From assembly GCF_007595705.1 (NCBI RefSeq), contig NZ_NISY01000013.1, positions 186,001 to 250,000 of the forward strand: a stretch of 64,000 nt of DNA. The letters run 5' to 3'. The notes beneath the pieces are model-generated. The model was not told the origin of the DNA, did no database searches, and saw nothing but the letters and a program-made list of their open reading frames with translations. The translations under genes were made by a program, and so were the position numbers. The number at the start of each line of letters is the position of its first letter. Positions within the stretch are counted from its first letter, which is position 1. This DNA is from Streptomyces sp. SAJ15 (GTDB taxonomy: Bacteria; Actinomycetota; Actinomycetes; Streptomycetales; Streptomycetaceae). Positions 1 to 9,062 of this stretch are shown here, one piece after another.

Positions 1-2
1 GC

Positions 3-737
3 AACGGTGTCGTCGCGGCCGCCGACCCCCGCGGGGTGGCCGCCGCCCCTGGCGGCACGGGCCCGGACCCTGGCGGCACGGGCGCGGACCTCTGCGGGAT
101 CGCCGTCGACCCCCGCGGGACGGTCGTCGACGTCTGTGGGGTGGGCGCTCGGCCGGGGACTCCGGAGGCGGCGCTGCGGGCGCTGGCGGCGGGGAACCGG
201 CGCTGGCGGACGTTCCGTGAGCGCCATCCCGACCAGGGCCGCGCCGTGCGGGAGTCGCTGGCCGGCGGGCAGCATCCCTTCGCCGTGGTGCTGGGGTGCG
301 TCGACTCCCGCGTCCCTCCGGAGCTGGTGTTCGACCAGGGGCTGGGTGATCTGCTGACCGTGCGGTCGGCGGGCGAGGTCCTGGACGAGGCGGTCCTCGG
401 GAGCATCGCGTACGGGGTTCTGGAGCTGGGGGTCCCGCTGGTCGTGGTGCTGGGGCACCAGTCCTGCGGGGCCGTCTCCGCGGCCGTCCGCGCCGACGAG
501 GGCGGCTCGGAGCTGCCGGCCCATGTGCGGTATCTGACGGATCAGATCCGCCCGGTGATCGACCACACCCTCCAGGGCGATGCCCGGGTGGACGCGGCGA
601 TCACGGCGAACGTGCGGCGGGTGCGGTCGCGTCTGGCCTCGGAGTCGGATCTCGCCGCGAAGATCACGGCAGGGGTGCTGGACGTCGTGGGGGCCCGCTA
701 CGAGCTCACCAGTCAGCGGGTTCACCGGGTCCGCTGA
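3..737 (+). CDS. beta-carbonic anhydrase, 5' end outside the window
   Basis: Interconverts CO2 and bicarbonate using a zinc ion. The beta-class zinc motifs are visible: a CVDSR stretch near visible residue 99 (Cys and Asp) and HQSC about 55 residues later (His and Cys). The frame is open to the left edge, so the true start may lie outside; a GTG at 36 is the first visible candidate but has no convincing ribosome site. The first 50 visible residues are low-complexity Gly/Pro/Asp/Thr, encoded partly by two near-identical 21-nt repeats (49-69 and 70-90). They are not part of the catalytic fold and may link to an unseen export signal. The catalytic part has ordinary family length. A strong hairpin follows the stop. 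Confidence 0.85.
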   Translation, partial: NGVVAAADPRGVAAAPGGTGPDPGGTGADLCGIAVDPRGTVVDVCGVGARPGTPEAALRALAAGNRRWRTFRERHPDQGRAVRESLAGGQHPFAVVLGCVDSRVPPELVFDQGLGDLLTVRSAGEVLDEAVLGSIAYGVLELGVPLVVVLGHQSCGAVSAAVRADEGGSELPAHVRYLTDQIRPVIDHTLQGDARVDAAITANVRRVRSRLASESDLAAKITAGVLDVVGARYELTSQRVHRVR

Positions 738-748
738 GAAAAGCCACG

Positions 749-788
749 ACGGGCCTGCCCGTCCCACGAAGGGGACGGGCAGGCCCGT
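749..788. terminator. bidirectional terminator hairpin
   Basis: A perfect 17-bp inverted repeat (arms 749-765 and 772-788) encloses a 6-nt loop. It lies between the convergent carbonic anhydrase and DUF3533 genes, 12 nt after the former stop. There is no U-tract, as is usual in Streptomyces. Confidence 0.85.
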
Positions 789-839
789 CTCCGGCCCTCT
801 CCGGCGGCTCCTCGCGTGTGCGCGCCGGACGGGTCGGTC

Positions 840-2144
840 TCAGGCCGCCGCGGGCTCCGGCGCGGCTGCGGAGTCGGCGGGGCGGGGGATGCGGTGCAGG
901 CCCTTGCGGTCGTAGAGGCGGGTGATGCCGAAGCCGAAGAGCAGGGCGGCGACCAGGGCGACGCCCATGGCGGTCCAGGCGCGGGCGAGGCCGGCGTCGG
1001 CCTGCGCGTCGAAGTAGAGGATGGAGCGCGCGCCGTCGGTGATCTGTCGCAGCGGCTCGAACTCCGCGAGGGTGCGGAAGAAGTCGGGCATCGCGTGGAT
1101 CGGCACGGTCGCTCCGGAGGAGGGGACGGCCATGGCGACGAAGACGACGGTCGAGAGCAGGAGGCCGGGGGTGCCGAAGGCGGCGAGCAGCGCCAGGACG
1201 CCCACGCCGACGACCGCGATGGTGGCGACGGAGTAGAGCCACAGCAGCCCGCGGTGGGGGGCGTCCATGTCGAGGAGGCCGACCGTGGCGGCCTCGACCA
1301 GCGAGCCCATGAGCACGGAGAGCCCGAGCATGACGACGGTGTTGATGGCCAGCGTGCGCGCGCGACTGGTGTGCTGGACGGGCTTGCGCAGCCGGATGGG
1401 GCCGTAGTCGCTGTGCAGGTAGCCCAGCGCGGTGTCGACCTGGGAGTGGATCACGTTGGCGCCGAGCATGCCGCAGACGACCAGGACCAGCGCGTAGTAG
1501 AAGGCGCTCAGGCCCATGGCGCTGTGCGAGCCGAGCGGGTGGCCGACGGCCACCTTCACCGAGACGGGGTCGGCGAGCATCAGCTGGGCGGCCGGGGTGA
1601 GTCGGGCGCCCTGCTGGTCGGCCCGGCTGAGGAGGTCCTTGCCGATCTGGGCGGAGGCCGCGTGGGCGGCCTGCTGGGTCGCCTGGCTTGCCAGGGAGGA
1701 GCCGATGCTGCCGGCGGCCTGGTTGGTCAGCACGGTCAGGGTCGGCCGGGCGACCTGCTGCTTCTGCTGCGGGCCGGCGAGCCCCGTCACCGTGGCGGTG
1801 AAGTCCTTCGGCACGACGAGGGCGCCGTAGATCTTGCCCTGCCCCAGCCGCTTGTCGGCCTCCTGTCGGCTGAGCACCTGCCAGTCGATGCTGTCGCCGT
1901 CCGCGGCGGACTTCTCGATCCCGGAGACGACCTGGTCGCCGAGGTTGAGGTGCTTGCCCTTGACATCGGCGCCGCTGTCGCTGTTGACCAGCGCGATGGG
2001 CAGATCGCGCAGGTTGCCCTTCGGGTCGACGTTGCCGCCGACGTAGAGCAGGGCGAACACGGTGGAGACCACCGCGACGATCAGGCCAGCGCCGATCCAC
2101 AGCCGTGGGCTGCGGAGCACGGAGGAAGGCTGAGGGGAAGGCAT
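840..2144 (-). CDS. DUF3533 / YhgE-Pip-like membrane protein
   Basis: A 434-residue membrane protein of the DUF3533 group, related to the YhgE/Pip proteins and to ABC-2 type permeases. One transmembrane segment near residues 15-37 is followed by a large extracytoplasmic region (about 40-205) and then a block of five or so hydrophobic segments from about 210 to 420. The family often belongs to drug or lipid export systems, but no ATPase gene is adjacent, so substrate and role are open. It is divergent from a MerR regulator across a 141-bp gap carrying a palindromic operator. The C-terminus is a short Ala/Pro-rich cytoplasmic tail. Confidence 0.75.
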   Translation of the reverse strand: MPSPQPSSVLRSPRLWIGAGLIVAVVSTVFALLYVGGNVDPKGNLRDLPIALVNSDSGADVKGKHLNLGDQVVSGIEKSAADGDSIDWQVLSRQEADKRLGQGKIYGALVVPKDFTATVTGLAGPQQKQQVARPTLTVLTNQAAGSIGSSLASQATQQAAHAASAQIGKDLLSRADQQGARLTPAAQLMLADPVSVKVAVGHPLGSHSAMGLSAFYYALVLVVCGMLGANVIHSQVDTALGYLHSDYGPIRLRKPVQHTSRARTLAINTVVMLGLSVLMGSLVEAATVGLLDMDAPHRGLLWLYSVATIAVVGVGVLALLAAFGTPGLLLSTVVFVAMAVPSSGATVPIHAMPDFFRTLAEFEPLRQITDGARSILYFDAQADAGLARAWTAMGVALVAALLFGFGITRLYDRKGLHRIPRPADSAAAPEPAAA

Positions 2145-2180
2145 GGTGGCAGATTGCTCCAGTGCGATGACATTCCGTAA

Positions 2181-2212
2181 CTAGATACTTAAGGTATCTA
2201 GCTGCTAGATAG
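2181..2212. promoter_or_regulatory. palindromic operator, probable MerR-regulator site
   Basis: CTAGATAC (2181-2188) and GTATCTAG (2194-2201) form a perfect 8-bp inverted repeat with a 5-bp spacer. A third half-site, CTAGATAG, follows at 2205-2212. The element is AT-rich in a very GC-rich setting and lies between the divergent membrane protein and MerR genes. Binding by the adjacent MerR protein is inferred from position. Confidence 0.7.
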
Positions 2213-2285
2213 TGACAGTATCGAGGTGGGGTGTCCAATCGCCTGCCGGCGGGTGCCCGGCCGCACCATCAGTCGAGGAAGTCAT

Positions 2286-2948
2286 ATGAAGATCTCGGAG
2301 CTCAGCCGCGTGACCGGCGTGCCGGTCGCCAGCATCAAGTACTTCCGGCGGCAGGGCCTGCTGCCCGCCGGTCGGGCGACCGCCGCGACGCTGGCCGAGT
2401 ACGGGGAGGAGCACGTCCAGCGGCTGCGGCTCATCAAGGCGCTGACCACCCTCGGCGGGCTGTCCATCGCCGCCACCCGCGACGTGCTGACCGCCGTCGA
2501 GCAGTCCGACAGCACCGAGGGGGCCCTCGGGGCGATCAGCTATGCCCTGCCGGTGCCCGTCGCGGAGTCGCCGGCAGGGGAGGCCGACGGGGAGGCGGAG
2601 GCCGAGGCGGCCGCCGAGGCGGACGTGGCGGACCTGATCGAGGCCATGGGCTGGCAGGTGCCCAGCACCTCCCCGCACGTCCGCGGGCTGACGACGGCGC
2701 TGAAGGAGCTCAGGCGACTCAAGGCGGACTACCAGCTGGACCGGCTCCTGGCCTACGCGGAGCTGGCGGGCTCCACCGCCCGCCTGGACCTCCAGCGCGC
2801 CGCCGCCATCGACGATCCGGCGGCCCAGGCCGAGCGGGCGGTCATCGTCTTCGCCCTCTCCGCCCCCATGCTCGAGCTGCTGCGGCGGCTCGCTCAGGAG
2901 GACCAGGTCCGCCGCCTCGCCGCGGGCGGCGACCTCGAGACCGAATGA
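2286..2948 (+). CDS. MerR family transcriptional regulator
   Basis: A 220-residue DNA-binding regulator. Residues 1-70 form the typical MerR winged helix-turn-helix (KISELSRVTGV, then IKYFRRQGLLP), and the rest is an Ala/Glu-rich helical effector region without the Cys metal sites of metal-sensing MerR proteins. The ATG at 2286 is chosen because GAGGAAG sits just upstream and because the MerR fold begins exactly there; the open frame extends further left but adds nothing recognisable. It probably controls the divergent DUF3533 gene, and perhaps itself, through the palindrome at 2181-2212. The inducer is unknown. Confidence 0.85.
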   Translation: MKISELSRVTGVPVASIKYFRRQGLLPAGRATAATLAEYGEEHVQRLRLIKALTTLGGLSIAATRDVLTAVEQSDSTEGALGAISYALPVPVAESPAGEADGEAEAEAAAEADVADLIEAMGWQVPSTSPHVRGLTTALKELRRLKADYQLDRLLAYAELAGSTARLDLQRAAAIDDPAAQAERAVIVFALSAPMLELLRRLAQEDQVRRLAAGGDLETE

Positions 2949-3064
2949 CCCCGAGGTCTCCTTCTCGCGCGGCGACGACCGGAGGCGGCTCCGTCATGGG
3001 CCGGGCGGCGGACGGATGGCGCGGGATCCGGGACCGGCCCAGGGGTGGCCCGGGGGGCGGTCGC

Positions 3065-3895
3065 TCAGCCGGCCCGCCACAGGGCGGGGGCCGACGGAGG
3101 CTCCCAGCCGCGCTGGGCGGTGTGCGCCTGGAGGCACACATAGCCCGAGGAGCCGTGGGTGACCCGGTCCCCGGCCGCGTAGGCGGTGCCGACGGCCCAT
3201 GTCCCGCCGGGCGGCGGGGTGGTCGCGGTGGCGGTCGGCGTGGGCGTCGGACCCGGACCCTGGGACACGTTCAGCACGAAGTCGAAGGCGGCCTCCTTGG
3301 CCCCGCCGGTGTCCCGCACGGACATGAGCAGCCGGGGGTCGAAGATCGGGTCGGTGTTGTTGCGGGGCTCTCCCGGGAAGTACAGCTGGGTCGTCAGCAC
3401 CGGCCTGCCCGGTGCCTGAAGCTTGACGTGGAGGTGCCGGGTGCGGCCCGGGTAGAGGCCCGGCACGATCGTGGTGAGCGTGAACGCGCCGCGGGAGTCG
3501 GTGAACTGGTGGCCGCGGAGGCGGAACCCGGCGTTGTCGTAGGCGCCGTTGGTGTCGGCCTGCCAGAAGTCCAGCAGGACCCCGGAGACCGGGTGGCAGG
3601 CGAGCCCGAAGACATAGCCGCTGACGGTCAGTCGGACGCCGGGCAGGCCGGGCTCCAGCAGACTGCTCCGCCGGGGCGAGTTGGGCTTGAAGTACGGGCC
3701 CTCGGTCTGCGGCGGGGTCGGGTCGTCCCCGTCGTCGCACGGCGGGGTGAGCGCGGGGGGCTCGCCGCTCCCGGTGAGGGTGCGGGCGAGCGCCGGCACG
3801 CCCATGAGGGTCACGGGCACCGCCATGCCGACGGCTGCCGCGGCGCGCAGCACCGTCTTGCGGCTGACGTGGGCGGGTTTGGCCTCGCTGTCCAT
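3065..3895 (-). CDS. exported intradiol dioxygenase with C-terminal CBM5/12
   Basis: A 276-residue secreted enzyme predicted to open catechol-type aromatic rings with non-haem Fe(III). The N-terminus has an Arg-Lys start and a hydrophobic stretch (SRKTVLRAAAAVGMA), compatible with Tat export. The dioxygenase core covers about residues 55-215, with TEGPYF and the iron-ligand region around GLYPGRTRHLHVK. A Pro/Thr linker leads to a ChtBD3-like module (about 232-276, AYAAGDRVTHGSSGYVC) that binds chitin or cellulose. This fusion architecture is known from cellulolytic Streptomyces, where it suggests oxidation of lignin-derived aromatics at the polymer surface. The AraC gene lies 42 nt upstream on the same strand and may regulate it. 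Confidence 0.85.
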   Translation of the reverse strand: MDSEAKPAHVSRKTVLRAAAAVGMAVPVTLMGVPALARTLTGSGEPPALTPPCDDGDDPTPPQTEGPYFKPNSPRRSSLLEPGLPGVRLTVSGYVFGLACHPVSGVLLDFWQADTNGAYDNAGFRLRGHQFTDSRGAFTLTTIVPGLYPGRTRHLHVKLQAPGRPVLTTQLYFPGEPRNNTDPIFDPRLLMSVRDTGGAKEAAFDFVLNVSQGPGPTPTPTATATTPPPGGTWAVGTAYAAGDRVTHGSSGYVCLQAHTAQRGWEPPSAPALWRAG

Positions 3896-3937
3896 GCCTG
3901 CTCCTCGTGGGGGAGGTGAGGGGGGTCGGCAATGAAC

Positions 3938-4864
3938 CTAGGCGGGCGTGTCCGCGGCTTCGATGGACGGGGCGCGGTGACCGTGGTGTTTTCGGAAGTC
4001 GCCCGGACTGGTCCCGGTCTCCCGGCGGAAGAAGCGGCAGAAGTAGGCGGGGTCGGCGAAGCCGGTCCGGGTGGCGACCTGACGCACCGACAACTCCGTG
4101 CTGATGAGGAGGCGTTGCGCCTCGCAGGCGCGGGCCTCCCGGAGCAGGCGGGCGGGGGTCCGTCCGGTGGCCGCCCGGACCGCCTCGGTGAGATATCCGG
4201 GAGTGACCCCCAGTCGCTCGGCGCACTCCCGCACGGACCACACCGCCGTCTCGGTGCGGGCGACCAGTCGGGCGAACTCCTCGGCGACGGCCCCCGGGCG
4301 GGTGGGCGGCGGCGCCGCGCCGGAGCCGCACAGCCGTGCCGTACGGACGACCAGGATGTGCAGCAGGGAGCGCAGCACGGTCTCGAAGCCCGCCGACCCC
4401 TGCCGGTACTCCTCGGTCAGTTCGGTCATCAGCCGCGCGGTCCGGGCGTGCGCGGACGCGTCGAGGCCGAGCCAGGGGCGCTCCCCGAGGCGGCGCAGCA
4501 GCGCCCGGTCGCCCGGGTGGTCCAGCAGGAAGTCCTCGGTGAACAGGACGACGGTGCCGTCCAGCTCACGGACGTCGGCCCAGTGGTGCACCTGCCCGGG
4601 CGGGATCACGCACAGGTGCGGCGGGCGCAGCTCCCAGCGGACCAGGTCCAGCACGTGCGTCCCCGTGCCGGCCGTGACATGGACGATCTCGTAGAAGGTG
4701 TGCCGGTGCGGGAAGGGCGCCCGGGACAGCGGGCCGATCGCGTCGAAGCTCCCCGCGGCGAACGGCACCGCGTCGGGCAGGGACACCTCCAGGCGGTGCA
4801 GGGGTGGTTCGCCGTCCCTGGGAGTGGCGCAGGGCGTCCCCGGTGTCACGGTGGTGTCGCGCAT
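3938..4864 (-). CDS. AraC family transcriptional regulator
   Basis: A 308-residue regulator. The N-terminal cupin-like sensing domain (about 30-150, PHRHTFYEIVHV and PPGQVHHW) precedes the paired AraC helix-turn-helix domain at about 205-300 (VRECAERLGVTPGYL; VRQVATRTGFADPAYFCRFF). The ATG at 4864 follows a GGAGGG box; a GTG at 4906 would add 14 unrelated residues. It lies immediately upstream of the exported dioxygenase gene in the same direction, so regulation of that gene by an aromatic or sugar ligand is a reasonable inference. Confidence 0.85.
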   Translation of the reverse strand: MRDTTVTPGTPCATPRDGEPPLHRLEVSLPDAVPFAAGSFDAIGPLSRAPFPHRHTFYEIVHVTAGTGTHVLDLVRWELRPPHLCVIPPGQVHHWADVRELDGTVVLFTEDFLLDHPGDRALLRRLGERPWLGLDASAHARTARLMTELTEEYRQGSAGFETVLRSLLHILVVRTARLCGSGAAPPPTRPGAVAEEFARLVARTETAVWSVRECAERLGVTPGYLTEAVRAATGRTPARLLREARACEAQRLLISTELSVRQVATRTGFADPAYFCRFFRRETGTSPGDFRKHHGHRAPSIEAADTPA

Positions 4865-5156
4865 CGACCCTCCGGTGGCAGGTGCAGACCAATCGGGCGG
4901 CTCCACGATGGCACGGGCTCCGCCGCCGGGTCACCGGGGCAGGGACGTCCCGCCCAGCCGCCGGGTCTACGGTCCGGTCGCCGTGCGGCAGATGGATGCC
5001 TCGCCGTCAGCCCCTGACCCGCGCCGGGCAGGCTCCCGACCGGGAGCCACCCCCGCGACGCGCCCTGTCAAGCACCGTGGCGGACCCCGGCGGGCGCCCA
5101 CTAGGCTTCCGGCGGCCAGGTACCGTCGACCGCGCGGCAGGAGACAAGGGGCGCCC

Positions 5157-6026
5157 ATGACCTCGGAATCCAAGCGATCCATCCCGCCCACGGTCCGCGA
5201 GGTGTACGGGCCCGCCGACCTCAGCACGGTCCCCGCCTTCGCGGGCGGCTTCATCAACTTCGGCCACTGGGAGGGCATCGACCTCACCCGCCCGCTGACG
5301 GTGGCGGACCGCGTCCGGAGCCAACAGCAGCTGTACCGGCGCGTGCTGGAGGCGCTCACCCGTACGGAAGAGAGCGCGGGCCCCGCGCGGGCGCGGGGCA
5401 GCGTGCTGGAAGTGGGCTGCGGGCGGGGACTCGGCTGCGCCCTGGCCGTCGAGGAGTTCGCCTTCGACGAGGTCACCGGCATGGACATCCATCCGCAGCA
5501 GGTACGGCGGGCCACGGAGGAGAACCGCGGGCTGCTCGACGGCAGCCCGCGGCGGCTCCGCTTCCGCGAGGGCGCGGCCGAACACATGCCCTTCGAGGAC
5601 GGACGGTTCGACGGTGTCTACAGCGTCGAGGCCGCCCAGCACTTCCGGGATCTCGCGGCCTTCGCGCGCGAGACCGGCCGGGTGCTGCGCCCGGGCGGCC
5701 GTCTGGCCCTCGCCGGATTCTTTCCGCCGGATGACCGCCCCGACGCCGAGGAGCGTCTGGCGGGGATACTGGACAGCTTCGCCAGCGGCCTGGACGTCGC
5801 GCATCCGCTCGACGCGCTGACCGACGCGTTGCGCGCGGCCGGACTCCGCGCCGTGCGGGTGGAGTCGATCGGGGCACAGGTATGGCCCGGCTGGGACCGC
5901 TGGCTGGACACGGCGGGCTACGCCGGGACCTGGTCGCGGAACTTCCTCACCGCCTACCGGGAGGGGCTGCTCGACTACTACCGGATCACCGCCGAGGCGC
6001 CGGCGGCACCGCCCGGGGACGCCTGA
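5157..6026 (+). CDS. class I SAM-dependent methyltransferase
   Basis: A 289-residue methyltransferase of the UbiE/sterol-type group. The SAM-binding motif I (VLEVGCGRGLG) lies near residues 82-92, with a following acidic MDIHPQQ segment and a GVYSVEAAQHF motif. The N-terminal VYGPADLS/FINFGHW segment is typical of small-molecule methyltransferases from secondary metabolism. The ATG is preceded by AGGAG at about 14 nt. No biosynthetic genes adjoin it, so the substrate cannot be assigned. It is convergent with the malic enzyme gene. Confidence 0.8.
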   Translation: MTSESKRSIPPTVREVYGPADLSTVPAFAGGFINFGHWEGIDLTRPLTVADRVRSQQQLYRRVLEALTRTEESAGPARARGSVLEVGCGRGLGCALAVEEFAFDEVTGMDIHPQQVRRATEENRGLLDGSPRRLRFREGAAEHMPFEDGRFDGVYSVEAAQHFRDLAAFARETGRVLRPGGRLALAGFFPPDDRPDAEERLAGILDSFASGLDVAHPLDALTDALRAAGLRAVRVESIGAQVWPGWDRWLDTAGYAGTWSRNFLTAYREGLLDYYRITAEAPAAPPGDA

Positions 6027-6030
6027 GACG

Positions 6031-6067
6031 GCGTCCCCCGGTGACCCGGCGGCCCGGCGGGGGACGC
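6031..6067. terminator. bidirectional terminator hairpin
   Basis: Perfect 10-bp inverted repeat GCGTCCCCCG (6031-6040) / CGGGGGACGC (6058-6067) with a 17-nt loop, placed between convergent stop codons of the methyltransferase and malic enzyme genes. Confidence 0.75.
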
Positions 6068-6090
6068 GCTTCGGCGGGCGTACGTACCGG

Positions 6091-7515
6091 CTACTCGGCC
6101 TGACGGAGCGCCAGAGCCGCACGCTTCACGGCCGCGGCGACGGACTCCGTGGCGCGCGGGTTGAAGACGGACGGGATGATGTAGTTCGCGTTGAGCTCCT
6201 CGTCGTGCACGACGTCGGCGAGCGCCCGCGCGGCGGCGAGCATCATCTCGGTGTTCACGGTGCGCGACTGGGCGTCCAGCAGGCCGCGGAAGACGCCCGG
6301 GAAGACCAGCACGTTGTTGATCTGGTTGGGGAAGTCGGAGCGGCCGGTGGCCACCACCGCGGCGGTCTGCCGGGCGAGGGCCGGCTCCACCTCGGGGTCG
6401 GGGTTGGCCAGTGCGAAGACGATCGCGTTCTCGGCCATCGCGGCGACGTCCTCGCCGCCCAGCACGTTGGGGGCGGAGACGCCGATGAACACGTCGGCCT
6501 CCCGCACCGCCTGCTTCAGGGTGCCGGTGACACCCTCGGGGTTGGTGTTGTCCGCGATCCAACGCAGCGATGCCATGTCAGAATGCGTGTCGGCGTCGAC
6601 CAGGTCGGCGCGGCCGGCGTGGACCACGCCCTCGATGTCGGCGACCACGGCGTGCTTGACGCCGGCGGCGATCAGCAGCTTGAGGATCGCGGTGCCCGCG
6701 GCGCCGGCGCCGGACATGACCACCCGCACGTCCTCGATGGCCTTGCCGACCACCCGCAGCGCGTTGGTGAGCGCGGCGAGCACCACGATGGCGGTGCCGT
6801 GCTGGTCGTCGTGGAAGACCGGGATGTCCAGGGCCTCGCGCAGTCGGGCCTCGATCTCGAAGCAGCGCGGGGCGGAGATGTCCTCCAGGTTGATGCCGGC
6901 GAAGCCGGGGGCGATCGCCTTGACGATGGCGACGATTTCATCGGAGTCCTGGGTGTCCAGGCAGATCGGCCAGGCGTCGATGCCGGCGAAGCGCTTGAAG
7001 AGGGCGGCCTTGCCCTCCATGACGGGCAGGGCGGCCTTGGGGCCGATGTTGCCCAGGCCCAGCACGGCGGAGCCGTCGGTGACGACGGCGACGCTGTTGC
7101 GCTTGATGGTCAGGCGGCGGGCGTCCTCGGGGTTCTCCGCGATGGCCTGGCAGACCCGGGCGACACCGGGGGTGTAGACCATGGAGAGGTCGTCACGGTT
7201 GCGGATCGGGTGCTTGGAGGACATCTCGATCTTGCCGCCGAGGTGCATCAGGAAGGTGCGGTCGGAGACCTTGCCCAGCGAGACGCCCTCGATGCCGCGC
7301 AGCTTCTCGACGATCTCGTCGGCGTGCGCGGTGGAGGTCGCGGCGATGGTGACGTCGATCCGGAGCTTCTCGTGACCGGAGGCGGTCACGTCGAGGCCGA
7401 TGACCGACCCGCCGGAGGACTCCACGGCCGTGGTCAGCTGGCTCACGGCGCTGCCACCGGCCGGCACCTCCAGTCGGACCGTCATCGAGTACGAGACGCT
7501 GGGCGCCGTTGCCAT
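6091..7515 (-). CDS. NAD(P)-dependent malic enzyme with N-terminal ACT domain
   Basis: A 474-residue malate oxidoreductase (decarboxylating) that makes pyruvate and CO2 from malate. An ACT-like regulatory domain covers residues 1-90, followed by the malic N-domain (YTPGVARVCQAI; FHDDQHGTA) and the NAD-binding domain (VVMSGAGAAGTAI; ALANPDPE). The ATG at 7515 has GAAGGAAG upstream. It is the third gene of an apparent asparaginase-aspartase-malic enzyme operon, 65 nt after the aspA stop. In that setting it would drain malate, formed from fumarate by a fumarase encoded elsewhere, into pyruvate. The ACT domain suggests allosteric control, possibly by an amino acid. Confidence 0.9.
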   Translation of the reverse strand: MATAPSVSYSMTVRLEVPAGGSAVSQLTTAVESSGGSVIGLDVTASGHEKLRIDVTIAATSTAHADEIVEKLRGIEGVSLGKVSDRTFLMHLGGKIEMSSKHPIRNRDDLSMVYTPGVARVCQAIAENPEDARRLTIKRNSVAVVTDGSAVLGLGNIGPKAALPVMEGKAALFKRFAGIDAWPICLDTQDSDEIVAIVKAIAPGFAGINLEDISAPRCFEIEARLREALDIPVFHDDQHGTAIVVLAALTNALRVVGKAIEDVRVVMSGAGAAGTAILKLLIAAGVKHAVVADIEGVVHAGRADLVDADTHSDMASLRWIADNTNPEGVTGTLKQAVREADVFIGVSAPNVLGGEDVAAMAENAIVFALANPDPEVEPALARQTAAVVATGRSDFPNQINNVLVFPGVFRGLLDAQSRTVNTEMMLAAARALADVVHDEELNANYIIPSVFNPRATESVAAAVKRAALALRQAE

Positions 7516-7580
7516 GGTGGTGTCGCTTCCTTCTCGTGTCACTGCTGTTGCTTCTGCGCGTACGGGTGTCACCGGGGCGG

Positions 7581-9017
7581 TCAGGCGTCGGCGGCCGCGG
7601 CGGCCCGGATGTGGGGGCGGGCGAGGTTGTCCGGGTGCAGGATCTCCCCGAGCTGCTCCGGGGTCAGCAGGCCCTTGGTCAGGACGAGGTCGTGCACCGC
7701 GGCGCCCGTGGTGAGCGCCTCCTGCGCGACGGCGGTGGCCTGCTCGTAGCCGATGTACGGGTTGAGGGCCGTGGCCAGGCCGATGGACTGGGCGACGAGG
7801 CGCGCCAGGTGCTCGCGGTTGGCGGTGATGCCGGTGACGCACCGCTCCGCCAGGGTCAGGCAGCCGGCCCGGAGGTGGAGGATGCTCTTGAGGAGGCTGT
7901 GGGCGATCACCGGCTCGAAGGCGTTGAGCTGCAACTGGCCGCCCTCGGCGGCGAAGGTGACCGTGACGTCGTTGCCGATGACCTCGAAGGCGATCTGGTT
8001 GACGACCTCCGGGATCACCGGGTTCACCTTGCCGGGCATGATGCTCGAACCGGCCTGGACGGGCGGCAGGTTGATCTCGGCGAGGCCGGCGCGCGGGCCG
8101 CAGGAGAGCAGGCGCAGGTCGTTGCAGGTCTTGGAGAGCTTCACGGCGACCCGCTTGAGCACGCCCGAGAGCTGCACGAACGCGCCCATGTCCTGCGTGG
8201 CCTCGACCAGGTCGCCGGCGACGGTGAACGGGATGCCGGTGATCGAGCCGAGGTGGCGGCAGGCGAGTTCCGGGTACGCGGGGTGGGCGTTGAGCCCGGT
8301 GCCGATGGCGGTGCCGCCGAGGTTGATCTCACTCAGCAGCGCGCACGCCTCGGTCAGCCGCGCCCGGTCCTCGTCCAGCATGACGGCGTAGGCGGCGAAC
8401 TCCTGGCCCAGCGTCATGGGCACCGCGTCCTGCAACTGGGTGCGGCCCATCTTCAGGACGTCGGCGAACTCCTCCGCCTTGGCCGCGAACGCCTCACGCA
8501 GCACGTCCATGGCCTCCAGCAGGCGGGCGGCGGCGAGCCGCAGCGCCAGGCGGACGGCGGTCGGGTAGACGTCGTTGGTGCTCTGCCCGGCGTTGACGTC
8601 CTCCAGCGGGTGCAGGTGCCGGTACTCGCCCTTGGAGTGGCCGAGGAGCTCCAACGCGCGGTTCGCGATGACCTCGTTGGCGTTCATGTTGCTGGAGGTG
8701 CCGGCGCCGCCCTGGATGACGTCGACGACGAAGTGGTCGTGCCACCGCCCGTCGCGGATCTCCTCGCAGGCCCGCACGATCGCGTCCACCTTGCGGCCGT
8801 CGAGCAGGCCCAGGTCGCGGTTGGCGAGGGCGGCGGCCTGCTTCACGGAGGCGAGGGCGGTGACGAGGTCGGGGTAGGCGGAGATGGGCGTCCCGGTGAT
8901 GGGGAAGTTCTCCACGGCGCGCAGGGTGTGGACGCCGTAGTACGCGGCGGCGGGGACGTCGCGGTCGCCGAGGAGGTCGTGTTCGGTGCGGGAGGGGCCG
9001 GGGACGGGAGCCGACAT
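7581..9017 (-). CDS. aspA: aspartate ammonia-lyase
   Basis: A 478-residue member of the aspartase/fumarase superfamily that splits aspartate into fumarate and ammonia. The superfamily signature loop GSSIMPGKVNP is intact near residue 323, and the N-terminal GDRDVPAAAYYGVHTLRA and QGGAGTSSNMN segments favour aspartase over fumarase C. The length is normal for the family. It begins 45 nt after the asparaginase stop and is followed by malic enzyme, consistent with co-transcription and with growth on asparagine or aspartate. A fumarase activity is the main alternative, but the neighbouring asparaginase argues for aspartase. Confidence 0.92.
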   Translation of the reverse strand: MSAPVPGPSRTEHDLLGDRDVPAAAYYGVHTLRAVENFPITGTPISAYPDLVTALASVKQAAALANRDLGLLDGRKVDAIVRACEEIRDGRWHDHFVVDVIQGGAGTSSNMNANEVIANRALELLGHSKGEYRHLHPLEDVNAGQSTNDVYPTAVRLALRLAAARLLEAMDVLREAFAAKAEEFADVLKMGRTQLQDAVPMTLGQEFAAYAVMLDEDRARLTEACALLSEINLGGTAIGTGLNAHPAYPELACRHLGSITGIPFTVAGDLVEATQDMGAFVQLSGVLKRVAVKLSKTCNDLRLLSCGPRAGLAEINLPPVQAGSSIMPGKVNPVIPEVVNQIAFEVIGNDVTVTFAAEGGQLQLNAFEPVIAHSLLKSILHLRAGCLTLAERCVTGITANREHLARLVAQSIGLATALNPYIGYEQATAVAQEALTTGAAVHDLVLTKGLLTPEQLGEILHPDNLARPHIRAAAAADA

Positions 9018-9062
9018 GGGGTATCCGATCGGGTGCGGTGGGGGAGCGGGGGAGGAAACGTT

